DNA of 64,000 nt from UBA11612 sp963662375 (GCA_963662375.2 CAXXRP010000012.1:68739-132738); one strand, 5' to 3'; shown: positions 53,112 to 63,244, numbered from the stretch's first letter. The notes: a model not told the origin generated them from the letters alone. Numbers and translations are program-made.

Positions 53112-56100
53112 TTGATGCACGGGGCGGTCAAGTATCTGCTTTGCGTTTTAGAAGCCACCTTGCTGGTGGCTCTATTGGGCGCGGGTATGTTGGCGTGGCG
53201 ACTCAGCCAAGGCCCGGTAACCATTGACGTCATTGCGCCTTACGTCGCGAACGTTCTGGAGAGTCTTAACCCGGGGTTTCGATTTCGGATCGAGCACGCA
53301 GAATTTCGGTGGCAGGATTTCGAGGGACAGCCGCAACTTGTTGTCCGTGATGTACGAGTTTTAGATCCCGCCGGGAGTGTTGTCGCTGGCTTGCCGAGCT
53401 TGAGCACGTACCTTAGCGTGCCGGCTCTGGTTAAAGGCCATGTTGCGCCCGAGCGCATTAGCTTATCGAACCCTATTATTCGTTTTGTTCATCGCGCTGA
53501 TGGCACACTTGGTCTTGGCGTCGAAGGCTCGGCCGCGGTGGCGCCCGCGGAGGGCGCAAGCGGAAACGTTTTGTTGGCCGCACTTATTGGGTCTCTAACC
53601 ACTCCGCCCAGTACGGACAATCCCGCGGGGTACCTGCAGTCTGTATCTATCGACGGTACGACGTTAATGCTCGTCGATGAGGCTTCGGGGCGGCGGTGGC
53701 TGGCTCCAGATGCAACGCTAGGATTTGATCGAGATGATGGCGGTGTTGAGTTTCGCGCGACCTTGCCAGTTGCCGAAAAAGGAAGGTACTGGGACGTTAC
53801 CGCCCATGGCCGATATATCGTCGACACCGACAAGCTTACGGTGGCTTTTAGCATAGATAATTTAAGACCAACTCGGATTGCTGATTTGGTCCCACAACTT
53901 TCAGTACTTAAAATAATGGACCTCGGACTCAGCGGGGTCATCGCGGCCGACTTGAATCTGAAGGGGAATAGCGGGCAGATAGAAGCAGTTCGCTTTGATG
54001 TTCGTGGCAACTCGGGCCGCATACGTATCCCCCCCCCAGTCGCACTCGATTACCCTATCCGTAGTCTCATACTTAAAGGCGACGCAGGCGCGTCTTTGGA
54101 TCGTATCTCGGTCGATGAGTTTCAAGTGGTGGTCGAAACCGGCGCCGAGGTCGCACCGGTCATTAAAATGTCCCTACTTGCAACAAATCTAAATGCGGAA
54201 CCTGACATTAGTGTTGGTGCCACTTTAGACGAGTTGTCTATCGAGGCTCTAAAAGAGTACTGGCCCGACAGCGTAAAGCCCAACACACGCAGCTGGATTG
54301 GGAGAAATATTTCTGACGGCGGCCTGATAAATATACGGGCTTCACTCCGTTTGTCTGGACCTAATTTCGATCAAATAGGCGCGACAGCGCTTAACATTTC
54401 GTCAGAGCTTCATGGCATCTCTATCCAATACATTAAAGGGATGCCCAGGATACGCAATGCCGGCGGAACGATGACGGTTGGTCTGGATGAAGCTCTTTTC
54501 GACCTGGACGACGGGTATGTTCCGGATCTGCTCGTCAAGGAGGGCCTTCGCGTAACACGCGGCAAACTTAGAATGCATAACCTGGGCAAACGCGGAACGG
54601 AAATGGCCGATTTCGATATTGATATCGTCGGCGATCTTGGTTCTGTCATGCGTCTGATCGACCATGAGCCCTTTGGCTATGCGACAGCGGTGGGTATGGA
54701 TGCTGCTGGAGCTAACGGCAGAGCAGACATAAATCTCGCATTGGATTTTCCACTCGTCAAAGACCTAAAGCTCGACCAAGTCGAGATCGGTGTTAAAGCC
54801 ACACTAGACCGCGTGGAAATGCCCCGTGTTGCTTTCGGTCTGCCGATGTCTAACGGACGCGCCAATGTCGTTTTGGACCGCGAGGGCATGGATATAAGCG
54901 GTTTCGCTTATATAGGAGGTATACCGACGTCAATTTCATGGTGGGAGAATTTTGCCGCGGACGGATTTCGCAGCCGGTATGTTTTGGATCCGGTCGTGGA
55001 AAATGAAGACAGGCCAACGATAGGTCTGGGCGTTGCTCCCTTTACGCCGCCCTACGTTGACGGGTCGATTAATGCACACGTTGTTTATACTGTTGATAGT
55101 GATTCGACCGCATCGATGACGGCGCAGGTGAATTTGACTGAGCCTGCAATGGCGATTCCGGAGCTGAGTTGGCAAAAAAAATCGGGCGTTGCCGCGCACG
55201 CCAATGTTTCGGCATCGTTCTATGAAGGAAGACTGAAGGACGTATCTTCTTTTAAGGTGTGGTCTGGGGACAATTTTGAGGTATCGGGCGCCGCCACCTT
55301 TGGTGAGGATACGAAGCTTAGGTCACTGTCAATAGCGCCAAGCAGGGTCGGTGAAACTCAACTGTCGGGAAGTCTTACATTTGATGACGACGATGGTTAC
55401 GTTGTTGATGTTTCCGGTCCGGCCCTCAACGCAGTGTCCCTTTGGAAGGATGTTGGCAGGGAGCAGCGCGATGAAAACTCTGCGTTGGACAACGGCAGCG
55501 CCGAAGTCGCCCCCACTCCTATAAAACTACAAGTTAGATTTGATCGCATGTGGCTTACCCAAATGGCCGATTTTACCGACGTTCAACTAGATTTCGAAAG
55601 TGACGCCGTTGGCGTTCGTACCATTGATTTCCAGAGCCGAGTGGAGGGAGAAACGCCCTTCAGTTTTGCGCTAACTTCAGGAGCAGCAGGCCGAACATTC
55701 TCGGGCAGCAGCGAAGATGGGGGAAGCGTTGTACGAGCGATCGGCTTGTTTGACGATATTGTTGGCGGACAATTGGAGATTGCCGGGGTTTTGGACCCTG
55801 AGGGGACGGCACATGGACTGGCTGAAATTAGCAATTTCAAACTTGTTGATGCGCCTCTTGTAGCTCGCTTGCTATCCGTGGCTTCGCTTACGGGTGTTCT
55901 CGATGAGCTTCGAGGCGAAGGTATCTCATTTAAGACGCTGCGCGTTCCGTTTATCTACGGCGGTTCGACACTGGCTATTGAAGACGGCGAGATGTTTGGC
56001 AACTCTTTAGGACTCACGGGCCAAGGACGCTACGATCTTGCGTTGTCGTCCATAAATTTTGACGGCACCCTGATTCCTGCGTACGTAATTAATTCGGCGT

Positions 56101-56372
56101 TGAACTCCATCCCGCTCATTGGGGACCTTTTTACGGCGGGCGACAAGGGAAGCGGCATTTTTGCGGCCACCTACAGCTACCGTGGCGATGTAACGACCGC
56201 GCAGCCGACGGTCAATCCCCTGGCGGCATTGGCACCGGGTTTCCTGCGCCATATTTTCGATATATTTAAAACTCGCCCGCAGGAAGCATCTGCAGTACCG
56301 GCCGGGAAGCCGGATGGGGATGATGCGACCTTGTCTCCCTCTACCAAAGATCTAACCAAGCCACAACACTGA
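53112..56372 (+). CDS. YhdP/AsmA-like envelope protein (DUF3971 + AsmA-like C-terminal)
   Basis: A 1086-residue protein with one N-terminal membrane helix (about residues 8-29), then a very long beta-rich periplasmic body. The start (PYVANVLESLNPGFRFRIEHAEFRW, split by family variation) and SLPSLSTYLSVPALVKGHVAPERI match the YhdP/AsmA superfamily, as does the end (FDGTLIPAYVINSALNSIPLIGDLF). Such proteins form bridge-like tubes proposed to carry phospholipids between inner and outer membrane. It is a single gene with no co-directional partner. Confidence 0.85.
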   Translation: MMHGAVKYLLCVLEATLLVALLGAGMLAWRLSQGPVTIDVIAPYVANVLESLNPGFRFRIEHAEFRWQDFEGQPQLVVRDVRVLDPAGSVVAGLPSLSTYLSVPALVKGHVAPERISLSNPIIRFVHRADGTLGLGVEGSAAVAPAEGASGNVLLAALIGSLTTPPSTDNPAGYLQSVSIDGTTLMLVDEASGRRWLAPDATLGFDRDDGGVEFRATLPVAEKGRYWDVTAHGRYIVDTDKLTVAFSIDNLRPTRIADLVPQLSVLKIMDLGLSGVIAADLNLKGNSGQIEAVRFDVRGNSGRIRIPPPVALDYPIRSLILKGDAGASLDRISVDEFQVVVETGAEVAPVIKMSLLATNLNAEPDISVGATLDELSIEALKEYWPDSVKPNTRSWIGRNISDGGLINIRASLRLSGPNFDQIGATALNISSELHGISIQYIKGMPRIRNAGGTMTVGLDEALFDLDDGYVPDLLVKEGLRVTRGKLRMHNLGKRGTEMADFDIDIVGDLGSVMRLIDHEPFGYATAVGMDAAGANGRADINLALDFPLVKDLKLDQVEIGVKATLDRVEMPRVAFGLPMSNGRANVVLDREGMDISGFAYIGGIPTSISWWENFAADGFRSRYVLDPVVENEDRPTIGLGVAPFTPPYVDGSINAHVVYTVDSDSTASMTAQVNLTEPAMAIPELSWQKKSGVAAHANVSASFYEGRLKDVSSFKVWSGDNFEVSGAATFGEDTKLRSLSIAPSRVGETQLSGSLTFDDDDGYVVDVSGPALNAVSLWKDVGREQRDENSALDNGSAEVAPTPIKLQVRFDRMWLTQMADFTDVQLDFESDAVGVRTIDFQSRVEGETPFSFALTSGAAGRTFSGSSEDGGSVVRAIGLFDDIVGGQLEIAGVLDPEGTAHGLAEISNFKLVDAPLVARLLSVASLTGVLDELRGEGISFKTLRVPFIYGGSTLAIEDGEMFGNSLGLTGQGRYDLALSSINFDGTLIPAYVINSALNSIPLIGDLFTAGDKGSGIFAATYSYRGDVTTAQPTVNPLAALAPGFLRHIFDIFKTRPQEASAVPAGKPDGDDATLSPSTKDLTKPQH

Positions 56373-56392
56373 GCAACTTGCGATTCAGTTAT

Positions 56393-57655
56393 TCAGTTGA
56401 CGCGCACGATGGCGTGGCGCTTTTTCCCGGCGCTCAATTTTATGATGCCGTTAGATACGAACTGGATATTCACTGTCAGGTTTTCGTCCTCAATTTTGTT
56501 GTCATTTATTTTTGCGCCACCGCCTCGGATCAAACGTCGTGCTTCACCGTTGCTCGCTGCGAGGCTGGTCCGTTGAAGAAGAGTCAATATTAGTACTCCA
56601 TCGGTCAATTCAGCGTGTGGTATTTCAATACTTGGAAGACTGTCACCGACGCCGCCTTGTTCAAAGGTGCTGCGGGCCGTCTCGGCCGCATTATTCGCAG
56701 CTTGAGATCCGTGCAGCAGAGTTGTCGCTTCCAGAGCGAGAACCTTTTTCACCTCGTTGATTTCCGCGCCGCCCAACTGCTCAAGCCGGGCGATCTCCTC
56801 CAAGGGGAGGTCAGTGAACAACTTCAGGAAGGGCACAACGTCAGCGTCTTCGGTGTTGCGCCAGAACTGATAGTATTCGTAGGGACTCAACCGTTCCGCT
56901 TTTAGCCATACCGCGCCTGTGGCGGTCTTGCCCATTTTTGTTCCCGAGGCAGTCGTAATGAGAGGACAAGTAAAGCCAAATAACTCCACGTCCAATAGGC
57001 GCCGGCCAAGGTCTATACCTTGAACGATGTTGCCCCACTGGTCGGAACCCCCAAGTTGTAGAGTGCATCCATAGCATTTGTGCAATTCAACAAAATCGTA
57101 CCCTTGAAGAATCATATAATTGAATTCGAGAAATGTGAGTGGCTTCTGGCGATCAAGCCGACGCTTCACACTGTCCATTGTCAGCATGCGATTGATGGTA
57201 AAATGCCGACCAATGTCTCTTAGAAAGGGGATATAACCTAGATCGTCCAACCATCCGGCGTTATTAACTAATACAGCATCTGTCGCGCCGCTGCCAAAAT
57301 CGAGAAATTGGTTAAAGGTGTTTTGTATCGACGCAATATTTTTGGCGATGGTCTCATCATCCAGCAGTCCACGCATCTCGTCTTTACCCGAAGGGTCGCC
57401 AACTTTAGTTGTCCCGCCGCCCATAAGTACAATTGGACGGTGTCCCGTCTCCTGCACCCGCCGCAGCATCATAATCTGGGTAAGGTTGCCAATGTGCAGG
57501 CTATCAGCGGTGGCATCAAACCCGATATATCCTGTGATTGCGTTCGCCGCCGCCTCAACATCCAACGCATTAATGTCTGTGCATTGATGCAGGAATCCAC
57601 GCCCCGAGAGCACTTGGAGCAGATCTGACTTGTATATTGTCATCGCGGCGTTCAA
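56393..57655 (-). CDS. tyrS: Tyrosyl-tRNA synthetase
   Basis: A 420-residue class I synthetase charging tRNA-Tyr. It has the HIGH-type motif YIGFDATADSLHIGNLTQIM, the tyrosine-binding NYMILQGYDFVELHKCYGC and LQLGGSDQWGNIVQG. The KMSKS-type loop is TASGTKMGKTATGAVW. A C-terminal S4 RNA-binding domain follows (AASNGEARRLIRGGGAKINDNK). Start may be ATG 57655 (MNAAM) or the fifth codon. It is convergent with the YhdP-like gene. Confidence 0.95.
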   Translation of the reverse strand: MNAAMTIYKSDLLQVLSGRGFLHQCTDINALDVEAAANAITGYIGFDATADSLHIGNLTQIMMLRRVQETGHRPIVLMGGGTTKVGDPSGKDEMRGLLDDETIAKNIASIQNTFNQFLDFGSGATDAVLVNNAGWLDDLGYIPFLRDIGRHFTINRMLTMDSVKRRLDRQKPLTFLEFNYMILQGYDFVELHKCYGCTLQLGGSDQWGNIVQGIDLGRRLLDVELFGFTCPLITTASGTKMGKTATGAVWLKAERLSPYEYYQFWRNTEDADVVPFLKLFTDLPLEEIARLEQLGGAEINEVKKVLALEATTLLHGSQAANNAAETARSTFEQGGVGDSLPSIEIPHAELTDGVLILTLLQRTSLAASNGEARRLIRGGGAKINDNKIEDENLTVNIQFVSNGIIKLSAGKKRHAIVRVN

Positions 57656-57781
57656 ATTCGCTTACAACATCAGATATACGGGGACGGGCAGATTTTCTGT
57701 CGTTATGTCGCCCCGTCTAAGCAAAAAGTTCTTTGTGGTTCGGCTCATTACCATAACTGCCAGCAGCGGACAACGCGCGTC

Positions 57782-58897
57782 ATGAACCCGGACAAGCCCA
57801 ATTTCGAGCCCATACGCGTCATCGGCCTGATGAGCGGGACGTCGATGGACGGCATTGATGCCGCTTACGTGGAAACCGACGGAGAGGACGAGTGTTTGTT
57901 CGGGCCTTTCTTGACACTACCTTACGAAGCCGATTTCAAATTAAAGCTGAGTCAGTTCATCGAAGCGGTGCCGCTACGAGACGGTGGATCTCCAGAAACG
58001 GAGTTGGAGGACGAACTTACTGATTTGCACGAGCGTGCAGTCAACGCTCTCTTAGTTAAAATGGACTGCGCGGCGTCGGAAATAGGTTTGATCGGGTTTC
58101 ACGGTCAAACCATCTGGCACCGTCCGCACCAAAGACAGACATGGCAAATGGGAAATGGAAGGCGGCTCGCAGCAGCGCTTAACATACCTGTTGCCTTCGA
58201 TTTCCGGAGCGCTGACGTAGAAGCGGGAGGGCAGGGGGCGCCCTTGGCTCCGATATTTCACCGCGCACTAGCGCTGGGCACGGATTTTCCTGTTGCGGTC
58301 GTGAATATAGGCGGTGTGGCGAATGTCACCTGGATAGGATCACCGTCAGAATTACTCGCATTCGACGCCGGGCCTGGCGGCGGCCTCATAGACGATTGGG
58401 TGAGCCGGTGCTGCGGGAAATCGATGGATGAGAATGGCGCGTTGGCCGCACGTGGCAAGCCGCATATGGAAATTGTGGAGCAGATGACGGCTGGCCCGTT
58501 TTTTGATGTGCCTCCGCCCAAGTCGATCGATCGATTCGACTTTAAGCTCGACCCAATTTTTCCCCTTAACGTCGAAGATGGCGCGGCGACGCTGGTTGCG
58601 TTCACCGCCGATTGCATACATCGTGGGCTACAGCACTGTCCGACACCGCCTAGATTACTATTGGTCACGGGGGGCGGTCGACATAATCCGACCCTTATGG
58701 CCGCGCTGGCTCAGCAAACAGGGCTTTCTGTGAAGCCGGTAGAGTCACTCGGTTGGCACGGCGATGCCATCGAGGCCCAGGCCTTCGCATACTTAGCTGT
58801 GCGGTGCCTGCGGGGTCTACCGATTACTTTTCCCAGCACAACAGGGATTTCGGCGCCGCGAAGCGGGGGGCGTGTCGTCCAGCCGTATCCGCCCTAA
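57782..58897 (+). CDS. anmK: Anhydro-N-acetylmuramic acid kinase
   Basis: A 371-residue kinase in peptidoglycan recycling that opens and phosphorylates anhydroMurNAc to MurNAc-6-phosphate. The family pattern is clear: RVIGLMSGTSMDGIDAAYVE, IGFHGQTIWHRP, FRSADVEAGGQGAPLAPIFH, NIGGVANVTWIG, FDAGPGGGLIDDW and LLVTGGGRHNPTLM. It overlaps the end of the convergent hydrolase gene by 4 bp. Confidence 0.94.
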   Translation: MNPDKPNFEPIRVIGLMSGTSMDGIDAAYVETDGEDECLFGPFLTLPYEADFKLKLSQFIEAVPLRDGGSPETELEDELTDLHERAVNALLVKMDCAASEIGLIGFHGQTIWHRPHQRQTWQMGNGRRLAAALNIPVAFDFRSADVEAGGQGAPLAPIFHRALALGTDFPVAVVNIGGVANVTWIGSPSELLAFDAGPGGGLIDDWVSRCCGKSMDENGALAARGKPHMEIVEQMTAGPFFDVPPPKSIDRFDFKLDPIFPLNVEDGAATLVAFTADCIHRGLQHCPTPPRLLLVTGGGRHNPTLMAALAQQTGLSVKPVESLGWHGDAIEAQAFAYLAVRCLRGLPITFPSTTGISAPRSGGRVVQPYPP

Positions 58898-59577
58898 CCG
58901 TGAGCGGCTGTTTTACGTCGCGCAATCGCGTTGTTCGGAGAATCCATTCGCATATCTAAGTACGCGCTCACGGAATCAACCATTTGATCCATATGGTCTT
59001 TGTAGAAATGGTTCGCACCTTTCACGAGCTGATAGTCGATCGTGATGTTTTTTTGCATTTTCAGTTTGTTGGCGAGCTTCTCTACAGAGGGTTCGGGAAC
59101 CACATCGTCTTCAGTGCCCTGCAAAATGAGACCCGAAGAAGGGCAGGGCGCTAGGAATGAGAAGTCGTACATGTTTGCGGGTGGTGCAACCGAGATAAAT
59201 CCTTCAATCTCAGGCCTGCGCATTAGTAGCTGCATCCCAATCCATGCGCCGAACGAAAACCCTGCCACCCAGCATGCAGGGGCATTTGGATTTACGGACT
59301 GCAACCAATCCAACGCCGAAGCAGAGTCGGACAGTTCGCCCAAGCCGTTGTCAAATTCACCCTGGGAGCGCCCTACACCGCGGAAGTTGAATCGCAGGAC
59401 TGAAAAACCCCTTCTGACAAAGATGTAGTAAAGGTTGTACACAACCTTATTGTTCATGGTTCCGCCATGTTGCGGATGTGGATGAAGGATGGCGGCTATA
59501 GGAGCGCGGGGGATCTCGCTGTGGTGATAGCGACCTTCCAGGCGACCGTCGGGACCGGCAATAATAACTTCAGGCAT
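58894..59577 (-). CDS. Alpha/beta hydrolase superfamily protein
   Basis: A 227-residue serine-hydrolase-fold protein of the group with IAAILHPHPQHGGTMNNKVV near the start. It shows VLRFNFRGVGRSQGEFDNG, the nucleophile elbow WVAGFSFGAWIGMQLL (G-x-S-x-G with serine about residue 105), LILQGTEDDVVPEP (acid) and KGANHFYKDHMDQM (histidine). A complete catalytic triad is therefore visible. The substrate is unknown; members are typically small esterases. A promoter region shared with the divergent cysteine desulfurase follows. Confidence 0.87.
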   Translation of the reverse strand: MPEVIIAGPDGRLEGRYHHSEIPRAPIAAILHPHPQHGGTMNNKVVYNLYYIFVRRGFSVLRFNFRGVGRSQGEFDNGLGELSDSASALDWLQSVNPNAPACWVAGFSFGAWIGMQLLMRRPEIEGFISVAPPANMYDFSFLAPCPSSGLILQGTEDDVVPEPSVEKLANKLKMQKNITIDYQLVKGANHFYKDHMDQMVDSVSAYLDMRMDSPNNAIARRKTAAHG

Positions 59578-59787
59578 GGCTATCCTTCGTGGCGAGGTTT
59601 ACGTCGGGTTGGAGCTACACGCACAGGCTCCGCAAGGGCCGATTATTTAGGGGAAGCGGTCGAAAGGTGCAAATTGAAACGGCGTCAACGTCAATAATAA
59701 TATACGCTCTCTGACGAAGTCGATAAAAGTTATTATTAATCAATATGTTATGTAAATACAGAAATAGACGCGGACAACTCCCTGGCG

Positions 59788-60928
59788 ATGGTAAAAAAGC
59801 CCATGAATCAAAGCAAAGACGTTAGCTATCTGGATCACAACGCCACCACACCCGTTCTGCCGGACGTGGTGGACGCGGTCGCTGAGTGCCTAGCGACTTT
59901 TGGAAATCCGTCGTCAGTTCACCAATTGGGCCGCCGGGCTAGGTCAGCTATTGAAAGCGCCAGAGAGGATGTCGCTAGGTTCGTTGGCGCCAACGCATCA
60001 AACGTCGTGTTTACGTCGGGTGGGACCGAAGCTAACGCACTCGCACTGCGTGGACTAATAAACGGTGGAGAATGTCGGGCGATTGTTGCGTCGGCCGTCG
60101 AACATCCATCAGTTCTGGCTCACGTGGCTGCTGCAGACCATGTTCCCGTTGATAAAAGTGGGCGGGTTGATTTGGATAGTCTGGAACGAATGCTTCATAC
60201 CCGTGAGGCACCAGTACTTGTCGCGCTCATGTTTGCTAATAATGAGACTGGAGTTATCCAACCGATCACGGAAACGGTTCAATTGGCCAAAGCTTATGGG
60301 GCGTTGGTTCATTGTGATGCAGTGCAGGCGCCCGGCAAGGTGCCACTCGATTTTCAAACTCTTGGAATCGACGCCATGAGTGTGTCGGCTCATAAGTTTG
60401 GCGGCCTAAAAGGGGCAGGGGCATTAGTGCTGCGCGATGGCCTGACGGTTGTCGCTGATATCCCAGGCGGCGGACAAGAGCGTAGTCGCCGGGCCGGTAC
60501 TGAGAACGTCGTCGGAATTGTCGCCCTTGGTGCCGCCGCGTCTCATATGACCAAGTCACAGGCACAGGCGGACTACGTGAGTGGTTTGCGCGACAAGCTG
60601 GAGGCAGAAATACTTCGAGTGGTGCCCCGGGCTAAGATATTTGGCCGAAATGCTGATAGGTTAGGGAACACCTGCTGTGTCGCTATTCGGGGGCGCATCA
60701 AGTGAAATCCAGCTCATGCGTCTTGATCTCGCGGGTGTGGCGATCAGCGCAGGTTCAGCATGTTCGTCGGGTAAAATCGCCCCTTCTCACGTTTTGTTGG
60801 CTATGGGCGTTGAGCCTCAAGATGCCAAATGTAGCATTAGAGTTAGTTTCGGCTGGACCAATATGGTCGCCGACGTAGACCGTTTTTTGGAGGCGTGGAT
60901 GCCTCTAGCTTTGAACGCTGCGGCGTAA
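59788..60928 (+). pseudogene. iscS: Cysteine desulfurase (IscS/NifS family), frameshifted near the C-terminus
   Basis: The first frame (59788-60705) has SYLDHNATTPVLPDVVDAV, FTSGGTEANALALRG, MFANNETGVIQPI and the PLP lysine in SVSAHKFGGLKGAGAL. It stops prematurely after CCVAIRGRIK. The second frame (from about 60690 to 60928) supplies SSEIQLMRLDLAGVAISAGS followed by ACSSGKIAPSHVLL, which carries the catalytic cysteine. A single-base change in the GGGGG run near 60690 would rebuild a full enzyme of about 380 residues. As read, the product lacks its catalytic cysteine. Its partner gene is the ferredoxin downstream. Confidence 0.88.
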
Positions 60929-60970
60929 TAAACATTCCATTATTAGAAACGAGAGTTATCGGAAGGATGA

Positions 60971-61300
60971 ATGCCGAAAGTCATATTTATTGAGCAGACT
61001 GGAGCGCGCAAGGAAGTAGAAGTGCTTGAAAATCACTCCGTTCTGCAGGCAGCTCACGCCGGCAATATCGACGTGGAGGGGGCATGCGAGGGATCTATGG
61101 CGTGTTCTACATGTCACGTTATCGTCGACCCTGACTGGATATTGAAATTGCCCCCTGCCTCGACAGCCGAGGAAGATATGCTAGACCTTACATACGGCGT
61201 GACACGGACCTCGCGGCTCGGTTGTCAGATCGCAGTAATAAGTGATCTTGATGGGTTAGTCGTGCGGTTGCCGCAGGCCACCAGGAACATGATGGATTAA
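60971..61300 (+). CDS. fdx: Adrenodoxin-type 2Fe-2S ferredoxin
   Basis: A 109-residue vertebrate/Isc-type ferredoxin that donates electrons in Fe-S cluster assembly or to a P450-like partner. The cluster ligands are ACEGSMACSTCHVIV (C-x5-C-x2-C) and RLGCQI. The acidic helix SWL-like region is PPASTAEEDMLDLTYGV, and the end LVVRLPQATRN is typical. It follows the cysteine desulfurase gene by 42 bp, so the two probably worked together in cluster assembly. Confidence 0.92.
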   Translation: MPKVIFIEQTGARKEVEVLENHSVLQAAHAGNIDVEGACEGSMACSTCHVIVDPDWILKLPPASTAEEDMLDLTYGVTRTSRLGCQIAVISDLDGLVVRLPQATRNMMD

Positions 61301-61369
61301 GGGCGTTTTTATATGTGTTTTCTGTAAGTCTAATTCCTTCATTTCACGCTCCTTCGTTTCAAACTCAAA

Positions 61370-62575
61370 GTGCACAGGATGCCAACCGAAAAATTAAATT
61401 CTCTAGGTTTTCCTAAACCGCCGGCGGCGACACGCGTTGTCGTGGCAATGTCCGGCGGGGTAGATAGTTCTGTGGTCGCCGGGCTGTTGAGGGCCGAAGG
61501 TTACGATGTGGTCGGTCTGACCATGCAACTTTATGATCATGGTTCTGCAACCTCACGTTCTAAGTCGTGTTGCGCGGGGCAGGATTTATATGATGCGCGT
61601 CGCGTCGCCGATAAAATTGAAATCCCCCACTATGTCGTGGACTATGAGAGCACATTTAAGGCCGACGTCATTGACAGTTTTGCGGACTCGTACATTCGCG
61701 GAGAAACGCCTGTCCCATGTGTCGTGTGTAATCAAACAGTAAAGTTCCGCGATTTGCTGACGGCCGCCAAAGATCTTGGCGCCGACACCCTTGCGACAGG
61801 CCACTACGTGCGGCGAGTTCTGGGAAAGGGCGGGCCTGAGATGCGCCGCGCGGTCGATCTTGATCGGGACCAGAGTTACTTTTTATTTGCGACGACACGT
61901 ACGCAGTTGGAATTCCTTCGATTTCCCCTGGGAAATTATACGAAGCCCCAGGCACGCCACTTGGCGCGCGAGCTCGCTATTCATGTATCCGAGAAAAATG
62001 ATAGTCAGGATATTTGCTTCGTGCCCAACGGTCGCTACGCGGATGTTATTCAGACTCTAAGACCGGAATCGATCGTTCCCGGGAAACTCATTCATGTCGA
62101 TGGCCGCGCTCTTGGTCACCACGACGGGATAATTCATTTTACTGTGGGCCAACGCCGAGGGCTTGGTTTGGGCGGCGAGCCCGAACCCTTGTATGTTGTG
62201 GAAATTGATCCTGTGTTAGCTCGTGTTACCGTCGGACCCAAGAGCGCATTGCTTCAACGGTCGTTTACAGTTCATTCCGTGAATTGGATTGGGCTGCCGA
62301 GTGTATTGAGTTCTGGGGGTATTCCGGCACAGGTGAAGCTTCGTAATGCCCACTCACCAATTTCAGCGACGATATTTCCGGAGCCTGGCGATACTGGAGG
62401 TAAAGTGGTGCTGGCAGTGCCCGAAGCTGCTGTGACTCCCGGTCAGGCGTGTGTATTTTATGACGGCGAACGCGTCTTGGGCGGGGGGTGGATTTGCCGC
62501 AACCAAGCTAGTGACGCCTATAAACCTCACAATCTGCGGCGCGCCGAGGCGAGGTCTGTCGGTGCAGCCGGATAA
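61370..62575 (+). CDS. mnmA: tRNA-specific 2-thiouridylase
   Basis: A 401-residue enzyme that thiolates U34 of tRNA-Lys, -Glu and -Gln using sulfur from a desulfurase relay. It has the ATP-binding PP-loop VVVAMSGGVDSSVVAGLL (about residues 23-40), the catalytic cysteine in GETPVPCVVCNQTVKF, the second cysteine in SQDICFVPNGRYADV and GQRRGLGLGGEPEPLYVV. Start is GTG 61370 or ATG 61379. It lies downstream of the desulfurase and ferredoxin genes, which fits sulfur supply. Confidence 0.94.
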   Translation: MHRMPTEKLNSLGFPKPPAATRVVVAMSGGVDSSVVAGLLRAEGYDVVGLTMQLYDHGSATSRSKSCCAGQDLYDARRVADKIEIPHYVVDYESTFKADVIDSFADSYIRGETPVPCVVCNQTVKFRDLLTAAKDLGADTLATGHYVRRVLGKGGPEMRRAVDLDRDQSYFLFATTRTQLEFLRFPLGNYTKPQARHLARELAIHVSEKNDSQDICFVPNGRYADVIQTLRPESIVPGKLIHVDGRALGHHDGIIHFTVGQRRGLGLGGEPEPLYVVEIDPVLARVTVGPKSALLQRSFTVHSVNWIGLPSVLSSGGIPAQVKLRNAHSPISATIFPEPGDTGGKVVLAVPEAAVTPGQACVFYDGERVLGGGWICRNQASDAYKPHNLRRAEARSVGAAG

Positions 62576-62703
62576 GTTAGAGAGCTTAGTCTCTTAGGGT
62601 ATTGTGGCGCTAACTAAATACGGGTTTTGGGTCGTTTGACAATCCGGTAACACGGACTTAAAACCCAGCCTTCTTAGGGTCCGCAGCATTCGGCCCGCCA
62701 TGG

Positions 62704-62780
62704 GGCGGAGTAGCTCAGTTGGTTAGAGCAGCGGAATCATAATCCGCGTGTCGGGGGTTCAAGTCCCTCCTCCGCTACCA
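62704..62780 (+). tRNA. tRNA-Met (CAT anticodon, elongator type)
   Basis: A 77-base cloverleaf with encoded CCA. The acceptor GGCGGAG (62704-62710) pairs with CTCCGCT, G1-U72 being the usual alphaproteobacterial wobble. The D-arm is AGCTCAGTTGGTTAGAGCA, the anticodon stem GCGGA/TCCGC with loop ATCATAA, and the T-arm GGGGGTTCAAGTCCCTC. CAT could also be tRNA-Ile2 with lysidine, but the body matches alphaproteobacterial elongator Met. Its 3' half is duplicated at 63828. Confidence 0.93.
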
Positions 62781-62782
62781 TC
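62736..62782 (+). repeat. Left copy of a 47-48-bp tRNA-derived direct repeat (attL-like)
   Basis: From ATCATAATCCGCGTG through the encoded CCA and two further bases (TC), this matches 63828-63875. The only difference is one extra G in the second copy. It is the 3' half of tRNA-Met, the usual crossover site of tRNA-targeting integrases. Confidence 0.9.
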
Positions 62783-62791
62783 GACAGCATT

Positions 62792-63220
62792 TATGCCTCT
62801 ACAGTTGATAGACAAACCTGTCCGTTCCACTTCTGACGCCGCCTGCATTCATACATCCCGCTCGCAATTATATGGCTTCGATGCTTTACCGGGATATCAG
62901 GAAGTGGCGCCAAAAAAGGCGCTCGACGCTGGTGCCGGCAAACTTCGCAATTTCTGGATGTTCCCAAAGGGAAGTTACACCGGCGTGGGGAAACAGCGTG
63001 GGGACCTTAAAGATGGTCGCGCCATGTGCAGCGACCAGATAAAGGTACTCGGAAATCCTGATCTGCATGTCTTTGATCTCAATAACGACTTCCACTTTTT
63101 TGGCCCCTTCGACATGGTGGTGTGCACCGGCACAGCTGATTATTTTGACGATCCAGCTGACGTGCTACGGCGCATGGCGTTTATTGCTCACCAAGGGCGG
63201 GACTTTGGTGTTTGAGATTA
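62792..63220 (+). pseudogene. SAM-dependent methyltransferase-like gene, frameshifted and truncated
   Basis: The frame from ATG 62792 encodes RSQLYGFDALPGYQEVAPKK, then ALDAGAGKLRNFWMFPKGSY (motif I, glycine-rich) and FDLNNDFHFFGPFDMVVCTG (motif II/IV), ending out of frame at GRDFGV. Shifted by one base near 63190-63210 it goes on as LTKGGTLVFEIKSERFQELN, the usual later strand of the fold, until about 63369. The substrate is unknown. It lies inside the 1-kb insert between the two tRNA-Met repeats. Confidence 0.65.
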
Positions 63221-63244
63221 AATCTGAGCGATTCCAGGAGTTAA

